64,000 nucleotides of DNA, taken from assembly GCA_038532435.1 (NCBI GenBank), contig JBCBAP010000006.1, positions 1 to 64,000 on the forward strand, written 5' to 3'. The notes under the pieces were generated by a model. It was not told the DNA's origin and did no database searches. It saw only the letters and a program-made list of their open reading frames with translations. The position numbers and the translations under genes were made by a program. Position 1 is the stretch's first letter. Each line of letters starts with the position of its first letter. This document shows positions 53,264 through 60,544 of the stretch, in pieces. The DNA is from JBCBAP01 sp038532435. GTDB lineage: Bacteria > Pseudomonadota > Alphaproteobacteria > Rhodobacterales > Rhodobacteraceae.

Positions 53264-54052
53264 ATGACCAACGAGTATTTTCCGCAACGCCGGGCCGTAC
53301 CTGACTATGCAGCTGCAACTCCTTCGAACGATACAGCTCAAACAAAGGGTTTTCAGCAAAATGAAGGTACATCCACCGAGGTACAGCTGAATACAGCTGA
53401 TGCCCCGGAAGACTTTACGATCTCGGTGGAGCAGGTTCGCGAACATCTTAAGCGCAAGGGCCTGAGCAAGTCGAAGGACACAGTCCAGCGTTGGTGTCGC
53501 ACGGGCGAACTCACCTGTCAAAAACAAGGCGTCTTTGGGCGGTACTTCACGACCGAAGCCTCTCTTCTCGCGTTAGAGCACAAGCTCCTTCCGGACATGA
53601 TCGCAGAGAGCCGGAGTGCTGTTGCCGCAACTCAGCGTGAGGAGCAGCTGCATGCAGCTTTGAACGCTCGTACGTACACCGATATGCCGGAGCATGCACC
53701 GGCAGATGCAGCTGCGCGCAGCGACGTACAACCATTTTCGCAGCTGCATGCAGCTGAAGCTGACGCAAAGCCATCGAGAGGGGATGTCGCTAGGCTCTCA
53801 GCTGAAGTAGAAGGCCTGCGTGCACAACTGCAAGATCGCGACAAGCAGATCGACTTTCTCAAAGAGGAAGTTCGCCATGGCCGAGACCAGAGGGGAGACG
53901 TCGTCCAGATCTCCAACCGTATGCTGGAGGCGCTCGAAACCATGGCAATCGGAGGGCGGTTAAAACGACCCCAAGACCCTACTGACAATCCTCAGCAATC
54001 CCCGGATCCAGTGCCTGCGGTCTATCGGGAACATCCAAACGATAGGGTATAA
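53264..54052 (+). CDS. Helix-turn-helix, coiled-coil protein (possible replication or partition factor)
   Basis: A 262-residue protein not assigned to a named family. Residues 52-105 look like an excisionase/MerR-type winged helix (ISVEQVREHLKRKG, then VQRWCRTGELTCQKQ and GRYFTTEASLLALE). Residues about 177-206 form a coiled coil (LSAEVEGLRAQLQDRDKQI), and the ends are polar and disordered. ATG 53264 is favoured because a -10-like TAAACT (53251-53256) sits 7 nt upstream, giving a leaderless message; ATG 53153 and a TTG at 53138 are in frame upstream. It lies between two iteron clusters and its own coding DNA is rich in CAGCTG motifs. A DNA-binding role in replication or partition is inferred from context. 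Confidence 0.75.
   Translation: MTNEYFPQRRAVPDYAAATPSNDTAQTKGFQQNEGTSTEVQLNTADAPEDFTISVEQVREHLKRKGLSKSKDTVQRWCRTGELTCQKQGVFGRYFTTEASLLALEHKLLPDMIAESRSAVAATQREEQLHAALNARTYTDMPEHAPADAAARSDVQPFSQLHAAEADAKPSRGDVARLSAEVEGLRAQLQDRDKQIDFLKEEVRHGRDQRGDVVQISNRMLEALETMAIGGRLKRPQDPTDNPQQSPDPVPAVYREHPNDRV
53310..53804. repeat. CAGCTG motif cluster inside the helix-turn-helix gene
   Basis: The palindromic hexamer CAGCTG occurs eight times in 495 bp (starts 53310, 53384, 53394, 53645, 53709, 53741, 53751, 53799). TACAGCTGA is repeated 10 bp apart at 53382 and 53392, and the 16-mer GCAGCTGCATGCAGCT occurs twice (53644-53659 and 53740-53755). The encoded peptides differ between copies, so the conservation is at DNA level. 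Confidence 0.7.
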
Positions 54053-54053
54053 T
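54048..54053 (+). promoter_or_regulatory. Consensus -10 box before the second helix-turn-helix gene
   Basis: TATAAT overlaps the end of the preceding gene and lies 10 nt before the ATG at 54064. No good -35 is visible at 16-18 bp. A start near 54060 would leave a leader of about 4 nt. Confidence 0.5.
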
Positions 54054-54063
54054 TCGAAGACGT

Positions 54064-54405
54064 ATGCAACACCTCGGAAACCTTATCGATAAGAGCAAAT
54101 TCAGACGCCGACCTCGCTACACGATGATCCTGCACAACGTGCGGGAGAAGCTCGAGATATCGATCAACACTTACATCGTAGTGGACAGCATTCATAAGCT
54201 CTCGAGCAGCAATCCAAACTTCCCGTACTGCGTTATGTCAAAATCCGAGATGGGCGAGTTTCTTGGGATTACAGCACGGACGGTCTTTCGCTGCCTCAAC
54301 GAAGCCGAGAAAAATGGTTTGATTGAGCGGCACGAAGGTGGACTGCGCGCCTCTGAAAAATGGATCAAGACAGTCGAAATCTTCGATATCAAGTCCGACC
54401 GCTAG
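54064..54405 (+). CDS. Small winged-helix protein
   Basis: A 113-residue basic protein. The C-terminal half is a clear winged helix-turn-helix (MSKSEMGEFLGITARTVFR then CLNEAEKNGLIERHEGG), like those of phage and plasmid replication regulators. The N-terminal half (RRRPRYTMILHNVREKLEI) is basic and helical. It starts 11 bp after the preceding gene, has no Shine-Dalgarno and is followed at once by the TGTCA repeat region, which it may bind. Function is inferred from position only. Confidence 0.8.
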   Translation: MQHLGNLIDKSKFRRRPRYTMILHNVREKLEISINTYIVVDSIHKLSSSNPNFPYCVMSKSEMGEFLGITARTVFRCLNEAEKNGLIERHEGGLRASEKWIKTVEIFDIKSDR

Positions 54406-54660
54406 TGCGGTCGTGTCATACACGCTGACAATTTGTCATACCGGGTGAATTCAACTTTTTCTGTGCGGCTTATCAACGACCGCACCCATGACAAAACGTC
54501 ACAAAATCTATGACACTTTGACACACCGAACACGCCATTGTGTCAGCGCATCTATGACAGTCTGTCAGCCCTCTATATTTATATGATATTAGAATGAAAT
54601 TTGTAGATACTGAAAATCTAGCAAAGACCTTTTCAATCGATTTACACCGGCAAGACAGGA
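54406..54660. repeat. TGTCATA/TATGACA repeats plus AT-rich segment: candidate replication origin
   Basis: TGTCA or its complement occurs nine times between 54414 and 54567. The full 7-mer occurs as TGTCATA at 54414 and 54434 (20 bp apart) and as TATGACA at 54509 and 54553, an inward-facing arrangement. A DnaA-box-like TTATCAACG lies at about 54470. A markedly AT-rich stretch follows (about 54570-54660, with runs such as TATATTTATATGATATTAG). Repeats, AT-rich DNA and adjacent DNA-binding genes are the standard layout of an iteron origin. No gene is present here. Confidence 0.65.
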
Positions 54661-54791
54661 TCAATTGACCACCTTGGAAAAAGTAACCCGCCTTCATTCA
54701 AATGAAGGGAAGTCTTGACACGTACCCAAACTTATTGCGCCACCCGCAGTCACGAGCGGCGCGTGGAAGCACGTTGCAAACCAACGATAAA

Positions 54792-54994
54792 GGTTCCGCA
54801 TACCGTCCGGGCTAGCGCCCGACTTCCCAGCGTGTTTTTCCAAAGGTCAAACAACGGCGTGTCGCTTCTCAAAGACAAGCGTCAGCCCACCCTGGGAAGT
54901 CGGGCGCTACCGCGCCGACCCGGCCATACAAAATCCCCCCATCCCAAATGGGGAAGGGGGGATTGGCCGGGTCTCCCGACGGTATGCGGGAACC
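54792..54994. repeat. 203-bp nested inverted-repeat (cloverleaf-like) structure
   Basis: An outer 16-bp inverted repeat (54792-54807 with 54978-54994, one bulged base) encloses two further hairpins. The first is an exact 18-bp repeat, TAGCGCCCGACTTCCCAG (54813-54830) with its complement at 54892-54909. The second is a stem of GACCCGGCCA (54917-54926) with TGGCCGGGTC (54964-54973), capped by AATCCCCCC/GGGGGGATT (932-940 and 956-964 of the same block). No protein is encoded. On the minus strand the inner hairpin ends GGATTTTG and could also terminate the primase message. Confidence 0.8.
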
Positions 54995-55007
54995 GGTTCG
55001 GTGCCCG

Positions 55008-56042
55008 TTAGAAGAACAGTTCGCTGAGCATCCCGCGCAGGTCGTCTTCCCTGGCAGAGCCCGGATCGTCGCCAACGGGCAACGCTCCGGCGCGCACGAA
55101 AGCCACGTTACTCAGGGTCACCACCGCGTCCGGCACTGCGGACTGCCCTTCCTCGTCCCCATCGAACAGCACAACAACACGCTTGACCCCCAGCCGGGCG
55201 AGCAGCGTCGCTTGGCCCGTTGATACAGCGGTGCCCATACAGGCCACCGCTGGAGTGCCGAGACCGTGCAGCCGGATCGCGTCAAAGAACCCCTCGACTA
55301 ACACGACCGTCCCGGCTCCTCGCACCCGGTGCGCGTTGAAGAGCACCCGCTGCTTCTCGAACCCCTTCGGAAGGAGCCACTTGCGCTCGTGCGGATCAGC
55401 GCCGAGGTATCGCCCAGCATAGGCGATGAGCGCACCGTCTTCATCGTGGATCGGCACGCACAGCCGCCCCGCCATCATGCTGCGGCTCTTGGGATCACAG
55501 ACCCCAAGGCCAAAGGTGAGGGCAAGACCGGCTGGCACCCGCTCAGAGACAGCCTCATGCGCTTCATCAACGGGCAACGTGAATTTGAGGGGTGGATTGG
55601 GCTGAGATGGGCTCTCAGAAGCCACAGGATCCGCGCTACGCGCTTTTGCGACCGTACGTGCAGATTTCCTCGTTGTTGGCTTTTTCGCCCCGCTACGGCG
55701 CTCCTGTGGCCTCTTGGGTTTTGCGGTGCGGCTGGGGGCGAGACCGCAGCCAGAAACCTCTGCGACCAGCTCGGCCCCGGCGCGCAAGTCCGCCTCCAAC
55801 ATCCGAGCGGCAAAGTCGATGATCGATCCACTCTCACGACAGCCAAAGCAATGCCAAGTGTTGGCCTTGGCTTCACTGGTTGCCTCAAGCGTGATCGAGA
55901 ACGAAGGGTTCGTATCGTCGTGGAAGGGACAGCAGAGCCGCAGCTGTGCGCCTCGTTTGTCGTAGTCGAGGCCAAAGTGGCCCAAGAGTGCTTCAAAGTC
56001 GCCATGCGTGTTCACATGGTCAAACTTGATCAGTTTACCCAT
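55008..56042 (-). CDS. DnaG-like primase (CHC2 zinc finger plus Toprim)
   Basis: A 344-residue protein. Its N-terminal CHC2 zinc finger has CCPFHDDTNPSF and WHCFGCRESGSIIDF (ligands Cys38, His41, Cys65, Cys68). A basic linker (about 95-150) leads to a Toprim domain with VVLVEGFFDAI (catalytic Glu near 249) and VVLFDGDEEGQS (Asp pair near 293). It is shorter than chromosomal DnaG and lacks the helicase-binding domain, as in plasmid and phage primases. It would prime replication of the element. It is divergent from the small membrane gene at 56150, and the nested inverted repeat lies just past its stop. Confidence 0.9.
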   Translation of the reverse strand: MGKLIKFDHVNTHGDFEALLGHFGLDYDKRGAQLRLCCPFHDDTNPSFSITLEATSEAKANTWHCFGCRESGSIIDFAARMLEADLRAGAELVAEVSGCGLAPSRTAKPKRPQERRSGAKKPTTRKSARTVAKARSADPVASESPSQPNPPLKFTLPVDEAHEAVSERVPAGLALTFGLGVCDPKSRSMMAGRLCVPIHDEDGALIAYAGRYLGADPHERKWLLPKGFEKQRVLFNAHRVRGAGTVVLVEGFFDAIRLHGLGTPAVACMGTAVSTGQATLLARLGVKRVVVLFDGDEEGQSAVPDAVVTLSNVAFVRAGALPVGDDPGSAREDDLRGMLSELFF

Positions 56043-56110
56043 CAGATCCTCCGAGAGTTGGGAAAGGTCGTCCGGAAGAGAAGTTTACGGGTGAGGGGAG
56101 AGTGCGGGAG

Positions 56111-56139
56111 CTGACAGGGGGAAAAATTTATGTTATATT
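56111..56139 (+). promoter_or_regulatory. Near-consensus promoter, leaderless
   Basis: CTGACA (56111-56116), a 17-nt spacer and TATATT (56134-56139). The ATG at 56150 is 10 nt past the -10, so the transcript would begin within about 5 nt of the start codon. Confidence 0.65.
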
Positions 56140-56149
56140 TCTGTATCTT

Positions 56150-56374
56150 ATGACAACAACAACCCTCGACATCTACAACCTCCTGGTCAATGCAGGCATC
56201 GCGGAAGACAAGGCGCAGCCCCTCGCGAAGGAGATCTTGAGCCGGTCAGAGGCCAAGGAGATACTGGCCACAAAGGCTGATCTCGTCAGAACCGAGAACC
56301 GACTAATCATTTGGATGGTCGGATTGCAGGTCGCGAGCCTGGGACTGCTCTTCGCGTCTGGTGTTCTCGGCTAA
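56150..56374 (+). CDS. Small membrane protein, unknown function
   Basis: A 74-residue protein. A polar helical N-terminal part (TLDIYNLLVNAGIAEDKAQPL) is followed by a charged KADLVRTENR stretch and one C-terminal transmembrane helix (LIIWMVGLQVASLGLLFASG). The layout recalls CCDC90/DUF1640-like coiled-coil membrane proteins that occur on plasmids and phages. ATG 56150 is chosen because a strong promoter places the transcript start almost on it; an in-frame GTG at 56102 has a badly spaced ribosome site. Confidence 0.7.
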   Translation: MTTTTLDIYNLLVNAGIAEDKAQPLAKEILSRSEAKEILATKADLVRTENRLIIWMVGLQVASLGLLFASGVLG

Positions 56375-56400
56375 GGCAAACCGTCGCCCTGCTAACGCAT

Positions 56401-56667
56401 ATGATTGCTCCAACACCCAAGCTTCCTCCCCTGGCAATCGAGAAGATTTTCGTGATTGGCGTCGGTATGTGGAAGTACGAATACACAAGCGTCGAGGATG
56501 CCGCTGCCGCCGTCCATGACATCGACCGCAGAGTGCGCGAAGAGGGAGTGAGGCTTGATTACATTGAGGTTCTGGTGGAGTTTGCCGGTGGTGAGAGTGA
56601 GCGTTGCGCTTTCAAAGAAAAAGAGCGGGTCTTCAGTTGGCTTAGGCGGTTTGAACAGGTGCTCTAG
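56401..56667 (+). CDS. Hypothetical protein of the mobile element
   Basis: An 88-residue protein with no recognised family. The segment MWKYEYTSVEDAAAAVHDID through LDYIEVLVEFAGG looks like a compact alpha/beta fold; the first 22 residues are hydrophobic and proline-rich. ATG 56401 is the upstream candidate, ATG 56467 (MWKYEY) a likely alternative giving 66 residues. Neither has a clear ribosome site. It follows the small membrane gene by 26 bp. Confidence 0.5.
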   Translation: MIAPTPKLPPLAIEKIFVIGVGMWKYEYTSVEDAAAAVHDIDRRVREEGVRLDYIEVLVEFAGGESERCAFKEKERVFSWLRRFEQVL

Positions 56668-56945
56668 CGATCATCTTTTCATCACCCACAGATGCTATAC
56701 TCCTCGCGTCGTACCTTCGCACCACTAGCTTGCACCGCACCTCAGTCGCGATCGGGATACGTACAACGGGCGCAAGGGAAGCAGTAGCCGGGAGCCAAAA
56801 CACGCCCGACGACCCTCCCCGCGCCTTTCCGTATGAGCGCAGCGGGGTGGTGGAGGTCGGAGACGAGCCACGGTGGCGCGCCCCTCAGCCCAGGGCGTTC
56901 TCATTCGGGTGGGCTGGTGGTGCGAGCGCGTGAGCGTTTTTTCCT
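56668..56945 (+). other. Leader region of the first ATPase gene
   Basis: 278 bp without a supported gene. It starts with a possible promoter: TATACT at 56696-56701, with a poor -35 (TCTTTT, 56674-56679). It is otherwise GC-rich with short inverted segments. The 67-codon frame at 56730-56933 has no ribosome site or sensible composition and is not called. A long untranslated leader or transfer origin would fit here, but there is no direct evidence. Confidence 0.45.
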
Positions 56946-58391
56946 ATGCACCAACTCGGTACCCTTAAAGCCAACCATCAGCCACTCACCATCCCTTTAG
57001 AGCAGCGCTTTCAGAGCGTGTACGCGATAGGGCAGACCGGCACGGGCAAAAGCACATTCTTGAAACATGGCTTCCTCCAGGACGTCTACAGCGGCTTTGG
57101 GGCCTGCTACTTCGACTTTCACGGGCAGGACGCCCGCTGGCTCCTCGACCGCATCCCACGCAATCGGCTCGATGATGTCATCTACGTAAACCCGCTCGAC
57201 CCAACCGCCGTCATTGGCTTCAACCCCTTTGACGGAGTGCGAGAGGGCCAGGACGAGCAGGCTACCGCTGCGATCGTGGCAAGCCTCAAACACATTTTCG
57301 CGGACAGTTGGGGCGGGCGGATGGACGATATCCTAACGAACGCCGTCCGGCCCCTTTTCCACCTCCCATATGAGCGGAAAACGACGCTGCTCGCTGCCAT
57401 CCGCATGCTTAATGATCCAACCTATCGCGTGTGGGTTTTGAAGCACTGCCGCGAGCGGGCCGTGACCGACTTCTGGGAGCGTGAGTTCGCGAATTGGACG
57501 AAGAGCGACCAAAATGCCAACGTGAATTCAACGCTCAACAAGATACGCCGATTTGAGGCGGTGCCGCTGCTGCGCCGGACGTTTGGCCAGGTGCGCTCCC
57601 GCATCAACCTGCGTCACGCCGTCGAGGCGGGCAAGCTGATCATCTTCGACTTCAACAAGCCTCAGATGGGAGAGGTGAACGCGAGTGTGATGGGTGCGCT
57701 CTTCCTCTCGCGACTGATCCACGAGGCGATGACCCGCCCGCAACCAACCATTGACGGCGAGGTGTTCACGGGCGCGCTGAAACCTTTCTTTTTCCATATC
57801 GACGAGTTTCACTCGGTGATGTCCTCCGCCACCACAATCGCCTTTTCGGAGGGCCGCAAATTCCGCATGGGCATCAGCGCCGTCCATCAGTTCACCCGGC
57901 AACTCACCGCGACGACGCCGGGCCGTCAGGTCTTCGACGCGGTAGTTGGCAACGTTGGCACAAAGATCGTGTTTCGGATCGGCGGTAATGACGCGGACGA
58001 GCTCTTTCGTGCGCTTGAAGTGGCCGAGCCCAAACACCTAACCGAGCTGCCCGACTACAACTTCATTGCCTACCTCAAGCAGGGCCGAGCTATGAAGCGC
58101 ATGCGCGCAACCACAGTGTTGCCGGACGCACCCCGCCACGGCTACGGCGCGTCCATTATCCGACGGATGAAGGCGGACGTAGGGACACCGATCACTGAGA
58201 TCGACACTGCCTACGAAACCTTGGCTGACCGTCGCTTTGTTGGCATCGTCAAGGCAGGGAAGCGCACCGAGCCAAAGCAACCCGCCACCAGACCAAGACA
58301 ACAACGCAAGCCTGGAAAGGGTCAACCACACCAGTTCCGCCCCCTCGGAGCAGTCATGCTGGATCGGTTTTGCGCCGATCCGGAAAGCTGA
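56946..58391 (+). CDS. VirD4/HerA-type conjugation-like ATPase, soluble form
   Basis: A 481-residue P-loop ATPase. Walker A is GQTGTGKS (29-36). The segment CYFDFHGQDARWLLDRIP through DDVIYVNPLDPTAVIGFNPF is the PHGD-type signature of type IV coupling-protein-like ATPases. Walker B is FFHIDEFHSV (near 286), and a sensor motif AVHQFTRQL is followed by KIVFRIGG. No membrane segments are present, unlike true VirD4. It probably pumps or recruits DNA together with the replication-relaxation protein that follows. The start lacks a good ribosome site. Confidence 0.88.
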   Translation: MHQLGTLKANHQPLTIPLEQRFQSVYAIGQTGTGKSTFLKHGFLQDVYSGFGACYFDFHGQDARWLLDRIPRNRLDDVIYVNPLDPTAVIGFNPFDGVREGQDEQATAAIVASLKHIFADSWGGRMDDILTNAVRPLFHLPYERKTTLLAAIRMLNDPTYRVWVLKHCRERAVTDFWEREFANWTKSDQNANVNSTLNKIRRFEAVPLLRRTFGQVRSRINLRHAVEAGKLIIFDFNKPQMGEVNASVMGALFLSRLIHEAMTRPQPTIDGEVFTGALKPFFFHIDEFHSVMSSATTIAFSEGRKFRMGISAVHQFTRQLTATTPGRQVFDAVVGNVGTKIVFRIGGNDADELFRALEVAEPKHLTELPDYNFIAYLKQGRAMKRMRATTVLPDAPRHGYGASIIRRMKADVGTPITEIDTAYETLADRRFVGIVKAGKRTEPKQPATRPRQQRKPGKGQPHQFRPLGAVMLDRFCADPES

Positions 58392-58416
58392 CGCACTACC
58401 GCAAAAATGGTACGAT
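58388..58416 (+). promoter_or_regulatory. Promoter for the 36-residue gene, leaderless
   Basis: CTGACG (58388-58393), a 17-nt spacer and TACGAT (58411-58416) straddle the end of the ATPase gene. The following ATG (58423) is 6 nt past the -10. Confidence 0.5.
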
Positions 58417-58422
58417 ATCGCT

Positions 58423-58533
58423 ATGACTGGAAAGCTAATTGGAGCGCTGCTGACCCTGGGCACACTGCCCCCGGAGCAGCAAGATGAGGTGGCGGACGTA
58501 CTTCTGTGTCACGCATTGCCCACGATTGAGTAG
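58423..58533 (+). CDS. Putative 36-residue peptide
   Basis: A short frame, MTGKLIGALLTLGTLPPEQQ to a stop at 58533, lies between the ATPase and replication-relaxation genes. It is hydrophobic at the front and acidic at the back. The promoter spacing matches that of neighbouring leaderless genes, which is the main reason for calling it. No family is recognised. Confidence 0.4.
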   Translation: MTGKLIGALLTLGTLPPEQQDEVADVLLCHALPTIE

Positions 58534-58560
58534 CGGTGGGGAAGAGACCGCGCGCTGCGG

Positions 58561-58566
58561 TACAAT
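58561..58566 (+). promoter_or_regulatory. -10 box before the first replication-relaxation gene
   Basis: TACAAT ends 6 nt before the GTG start at 58573, so the message would begin at the start codon. No convincing -35 is seen at the usual distance. Confidence 0.4.
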
Positions 58567-58572
58567 GAACGT

Positions 58573-59481
58573 GTGCCCACGACCGCTATCAATCCAAGCG
58601 CGCCACCAAAGCCCGGCCTGTTCAGGCCAGACATGGCTGATCGCGTGCTTTTGTCTTGCCACCTGCTCGGCAAAGTAACGGCAGAACAGCTTTACCGCGT
58701 CCATCGAGAGGAGATTTCGACCGACCGGCAGATGCGTGCGCTCTTGCTCAGGCTCTCGACCGGTGAAGACCGTCTGCTCCAACGCATCAAACCAACCGAT
58801 ATCGAGCAACCGATCCGGTCTCTCCCTTACGTATACCTCGACACCTGGGCCTCTCGCAGGCGCATTGAGCAGGTGTTTGGCGTTCCGTTTCGTCGCCCGC
58901 CCGAGCCACCGTCCCGTGACTGGCGTTTCCTCGAGCATGACGCCACTCTGTCCGACGACATCATCTCGTTTGAGCTCACCGCCTGCGCGCTCAACCTGCC
59001 CTTTGGGCACCAGACCCACTTCGACGCTGAGGGCGCGCCGCTCTTTCCCAAAGTGATGGTGACCGACGGTCAGCACACGCACACGCTCCGTCCCCGTCCG
59101 GACAAGACGCTGATTGTCGGCGGCTACCATCTCGTTCACGAACACGACCAAGGGGAAGAGCAGGTGAGCCTAGGTCACATCATTCGGGACAACACAATTG
59201 CCCGAAAGGCCCTCGTCTATGAGGCCGTGGAAGCGAGCGGCAAACTAGACCAGCTCGGGTGGGGGCCACGCCTTTACACCTTTATCGTGAACGGAAAGAA
59301 GCGCACCCGAGCTTCATCCCGCAAGCGCATCCAAACCATGATAGAGACCTTACCGCGGGAGGTGAACCCTGCCCGCTTCTATTTCATTGATCGCCAAACG
59401 CATCAGGCAGCAGGAGACGACGTATCTGCCGTATCGTGGCTGCGGGGTGATAATCGCGCCATGCAACTACCAGTCTGGTGA
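58573..59481 (+). CDS. Replication-relaxation / MOBC-relaxase-like protein, copy 1
   Basis: A 302-residue protein. The N-terminal winged helix (about 20-75, DRVLLSCHLLGKVTAEQLYR) and a central PD-(D/E)xK-like core, RPDKTLIV with Asp177 then HEHDQGEE with Glu190 and Asp192, match the replication-relaxation family. That family is distantly related to MOBC relaxases such as CloDF13 MobC, which act with a VirD4-like partner. The partner here is the ATPase just upstream. The start is GTG 58573, preceded at 6 nt by a TACAAT box and by no ribosome site. It is only weakly similar to copy 2 at the far right, sharing layout and core motif. Confidence 0.75.
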   Translation: MPTTAINPSAPPKPGLFRPDMADRVLLSCHLLGKVTAEQLYRVHREEISTDRQMRALLLRLSTGEDRLLQRIKPTDIEQPIRSLPYVYLDTWASRRRIEQVFGVPFRRPPEPPSRDWRFLEHDATLSDDIISFELTACALNLPFGHQTHFDAEGAPLFPKVMVTDGQHTHTLRPRPDKTLIVGGYHLVHEHDQGEEQVSLGHIIRDNTIARKALVYEAVEASGKLDQLGWGPRLYTFIVNGKKRTRASSRKRIQTMIETLPREVNPARFYFIDRQTHQAAGDDVSAVSWLRGDNRAMQLPVW

Positions 59482-59488
59482 AAGAGAC

Positions 59489-59857
59489 CTAGCTGTAGTC
59501 GATTTGTATTTCTTCGGCCTCAAGAACTTCAACAATTGCTTCACGAAGTACTTTAAGCTTTCCATTCAAGGTAGTTCTAGTGCCAACCTGGGCAACTCTG
59601 CGCTCGAAATCATCATCCGAACTGTAGGTAATTGTTGTTGTATCAGGGTTTGGTAGTTTACTGTATTTAGTATTGAGGCGTAGAGCCTTACGCTGGTGAC
59701 GCTGAATTACTCCTCTTGCCTCAACGAGATCGAGCCCATTCACTAGCAACGCTTTGAACACGTCCGCGGCCTCTTGACTAGGGGACCTTTCATGCACAGA
59801 AATTCCGTGCTCTAAGAAGAGCCTACCGATCGGATTTACGAAACCTATCTGCGCCAT
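59489..59857 (-). CDS. Hypothetical protein of the mobile element
   Basis: A 122-residue protein of unknown family. It has a hydrophobic start (MAQIGFVNPIGRLFLEHGIS), a basic middle (RHQRKALRLNTKYSK) and an acidic helical C-terminus (REAIVEVLEAEEIQIDY). ATG 59857 has a TATTGT box 10 nt upstream; GTG 59869 in the same frame is an alternative that adds 4 residues. Codon composition is AT-rich compared with its neighbours. It converges on the first replication-relaxation gene with 7 bp between stops. Confidence 0.6.
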   Translation of the reverse strand: MAQIGFVNPIGRLFLEHGISVHERSPSQEAADVFKALLVNGLDLVEARGVIQRHQRKALRLNTKYSKLPNPDTTTITYSSDDDFERRVAQVGTRTTLNGKLKVLREAIVEVLEAEEIQIDYS

Positions 59858-60051
59858 GCCTACCGCCACAATACTGTCACAGAGCCCTTAGCATACGGAC
59901 AAGTTTTCGCAAGTTCCAAATTGCAGAAATACGGAAATTTTAGATTTCAGGGAAGTGGGGTTCGCAAAATTTCGATTACTGGAGATGCGGTATCACCAGA
60001 AACTCGAGTTGCGCAATTTCCGAAGTGTGGTATTTTGAGAATTGAAGAGGG

Positions 60052-60079
60052 CGGGAGAGGTGCGCTACCACCCCTCCCG
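60052..60079 (-). terminator. Hairpin after the 43-residue gene
   Basis: CGGGAGAGGTG (60052-60062) pairs with CACCCCTCCCG (60069-60079) with one mismatch and a 6-nt loop, just past the stop of the small minus-strand gene. The downstream sequence is pyrimidine-rich (CCCTCTTC) rather than a pure T-run, so it is only a probable terminator. Confidence 0.45.
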
Positions 60080-60087
60080 GATGATCT

Positions 60088-60219
60088 TCACTCTTTGTCG
60101 TCTACATTGCGGCCCTTGCTCGCCAGAGCGAGGGCCTCTCTTATATGCATCACCGCTTGATCAGCCGTGTATGCTGCGACTAGAGCGAAGATCACCGCCA
60201 ACCCGATAGCCTTCAACAT
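60088..60219 (-). CDS. Small 43-residue membrane peptide
   Basis: A short frame with an ideal ribosome site: AGGAGG (60230-60225) is 5 nt before the ATG. The product has one N-terminal hydrophobic helix (LKAIGLAVIFALVAAYTADQ) and a polar tail ending GRNVDDKE. Single-helix peptides of this kind are common in phages and plasmids; function is unknown. It stands out because most neighbouring genes lack a ribosome site. Confidence 0.65.
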   Translation of the reverse strand: MLKAIGLAVIFALVAAYTADQAVMHIREALALASKGRNVDDKE

Positions 60220-60544
60220 GGCTACCTCCTCTTCGGTTGCGATAAGCGGTTTCCCGCCGTTCTAGTTTCGTCCCATTAAGTGACAGACGCATGACAGTGT
60301 GCTTCGGCGATGTGGCGAAGGAGACTACGGCGTCGGTAGCCTAAACAGCACTAGCCAACACGTGATCCTCTTTACCGGGTCATAGACTGCGCCGGTTTTC
60401 GTACCGGATTTCGTACAGAACTGAGCACCAGAAAAATCCGTTTTATGGCCTCGTCTTAACAGAAGAATTGCAGTCCGAAATAGGTGATGCAGGAGCATAA
60501 CCTTTTTTGTCGCTCACCGGATCGCTGACCTCACGGTCTCTGCC
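60220..60544. other. Intergenic region upstream of the small peptide gene
   Basis: 325 bp with no gene. It contains a pair of TGACA motifs 11 bp apart (60281 and 60292), the same motif as the candidate origin, in the likely promoter of the small peptide gene. A direct repeat TTTCGTAC lies at 60397-60404 and 60409-60416. A T-run at about 60503 faces the end of the second ATPase gene but is on the wrong side of its hairpin to be a terminator. Confidence 0.5.

Noticed and set aside
56730..56933. A 67-codon frame before the first ATPase gene
   Set aside because: It has no ribosome site, no promoter at the right distance and shadow-like composition (Arg/Pro/Gly-rich).
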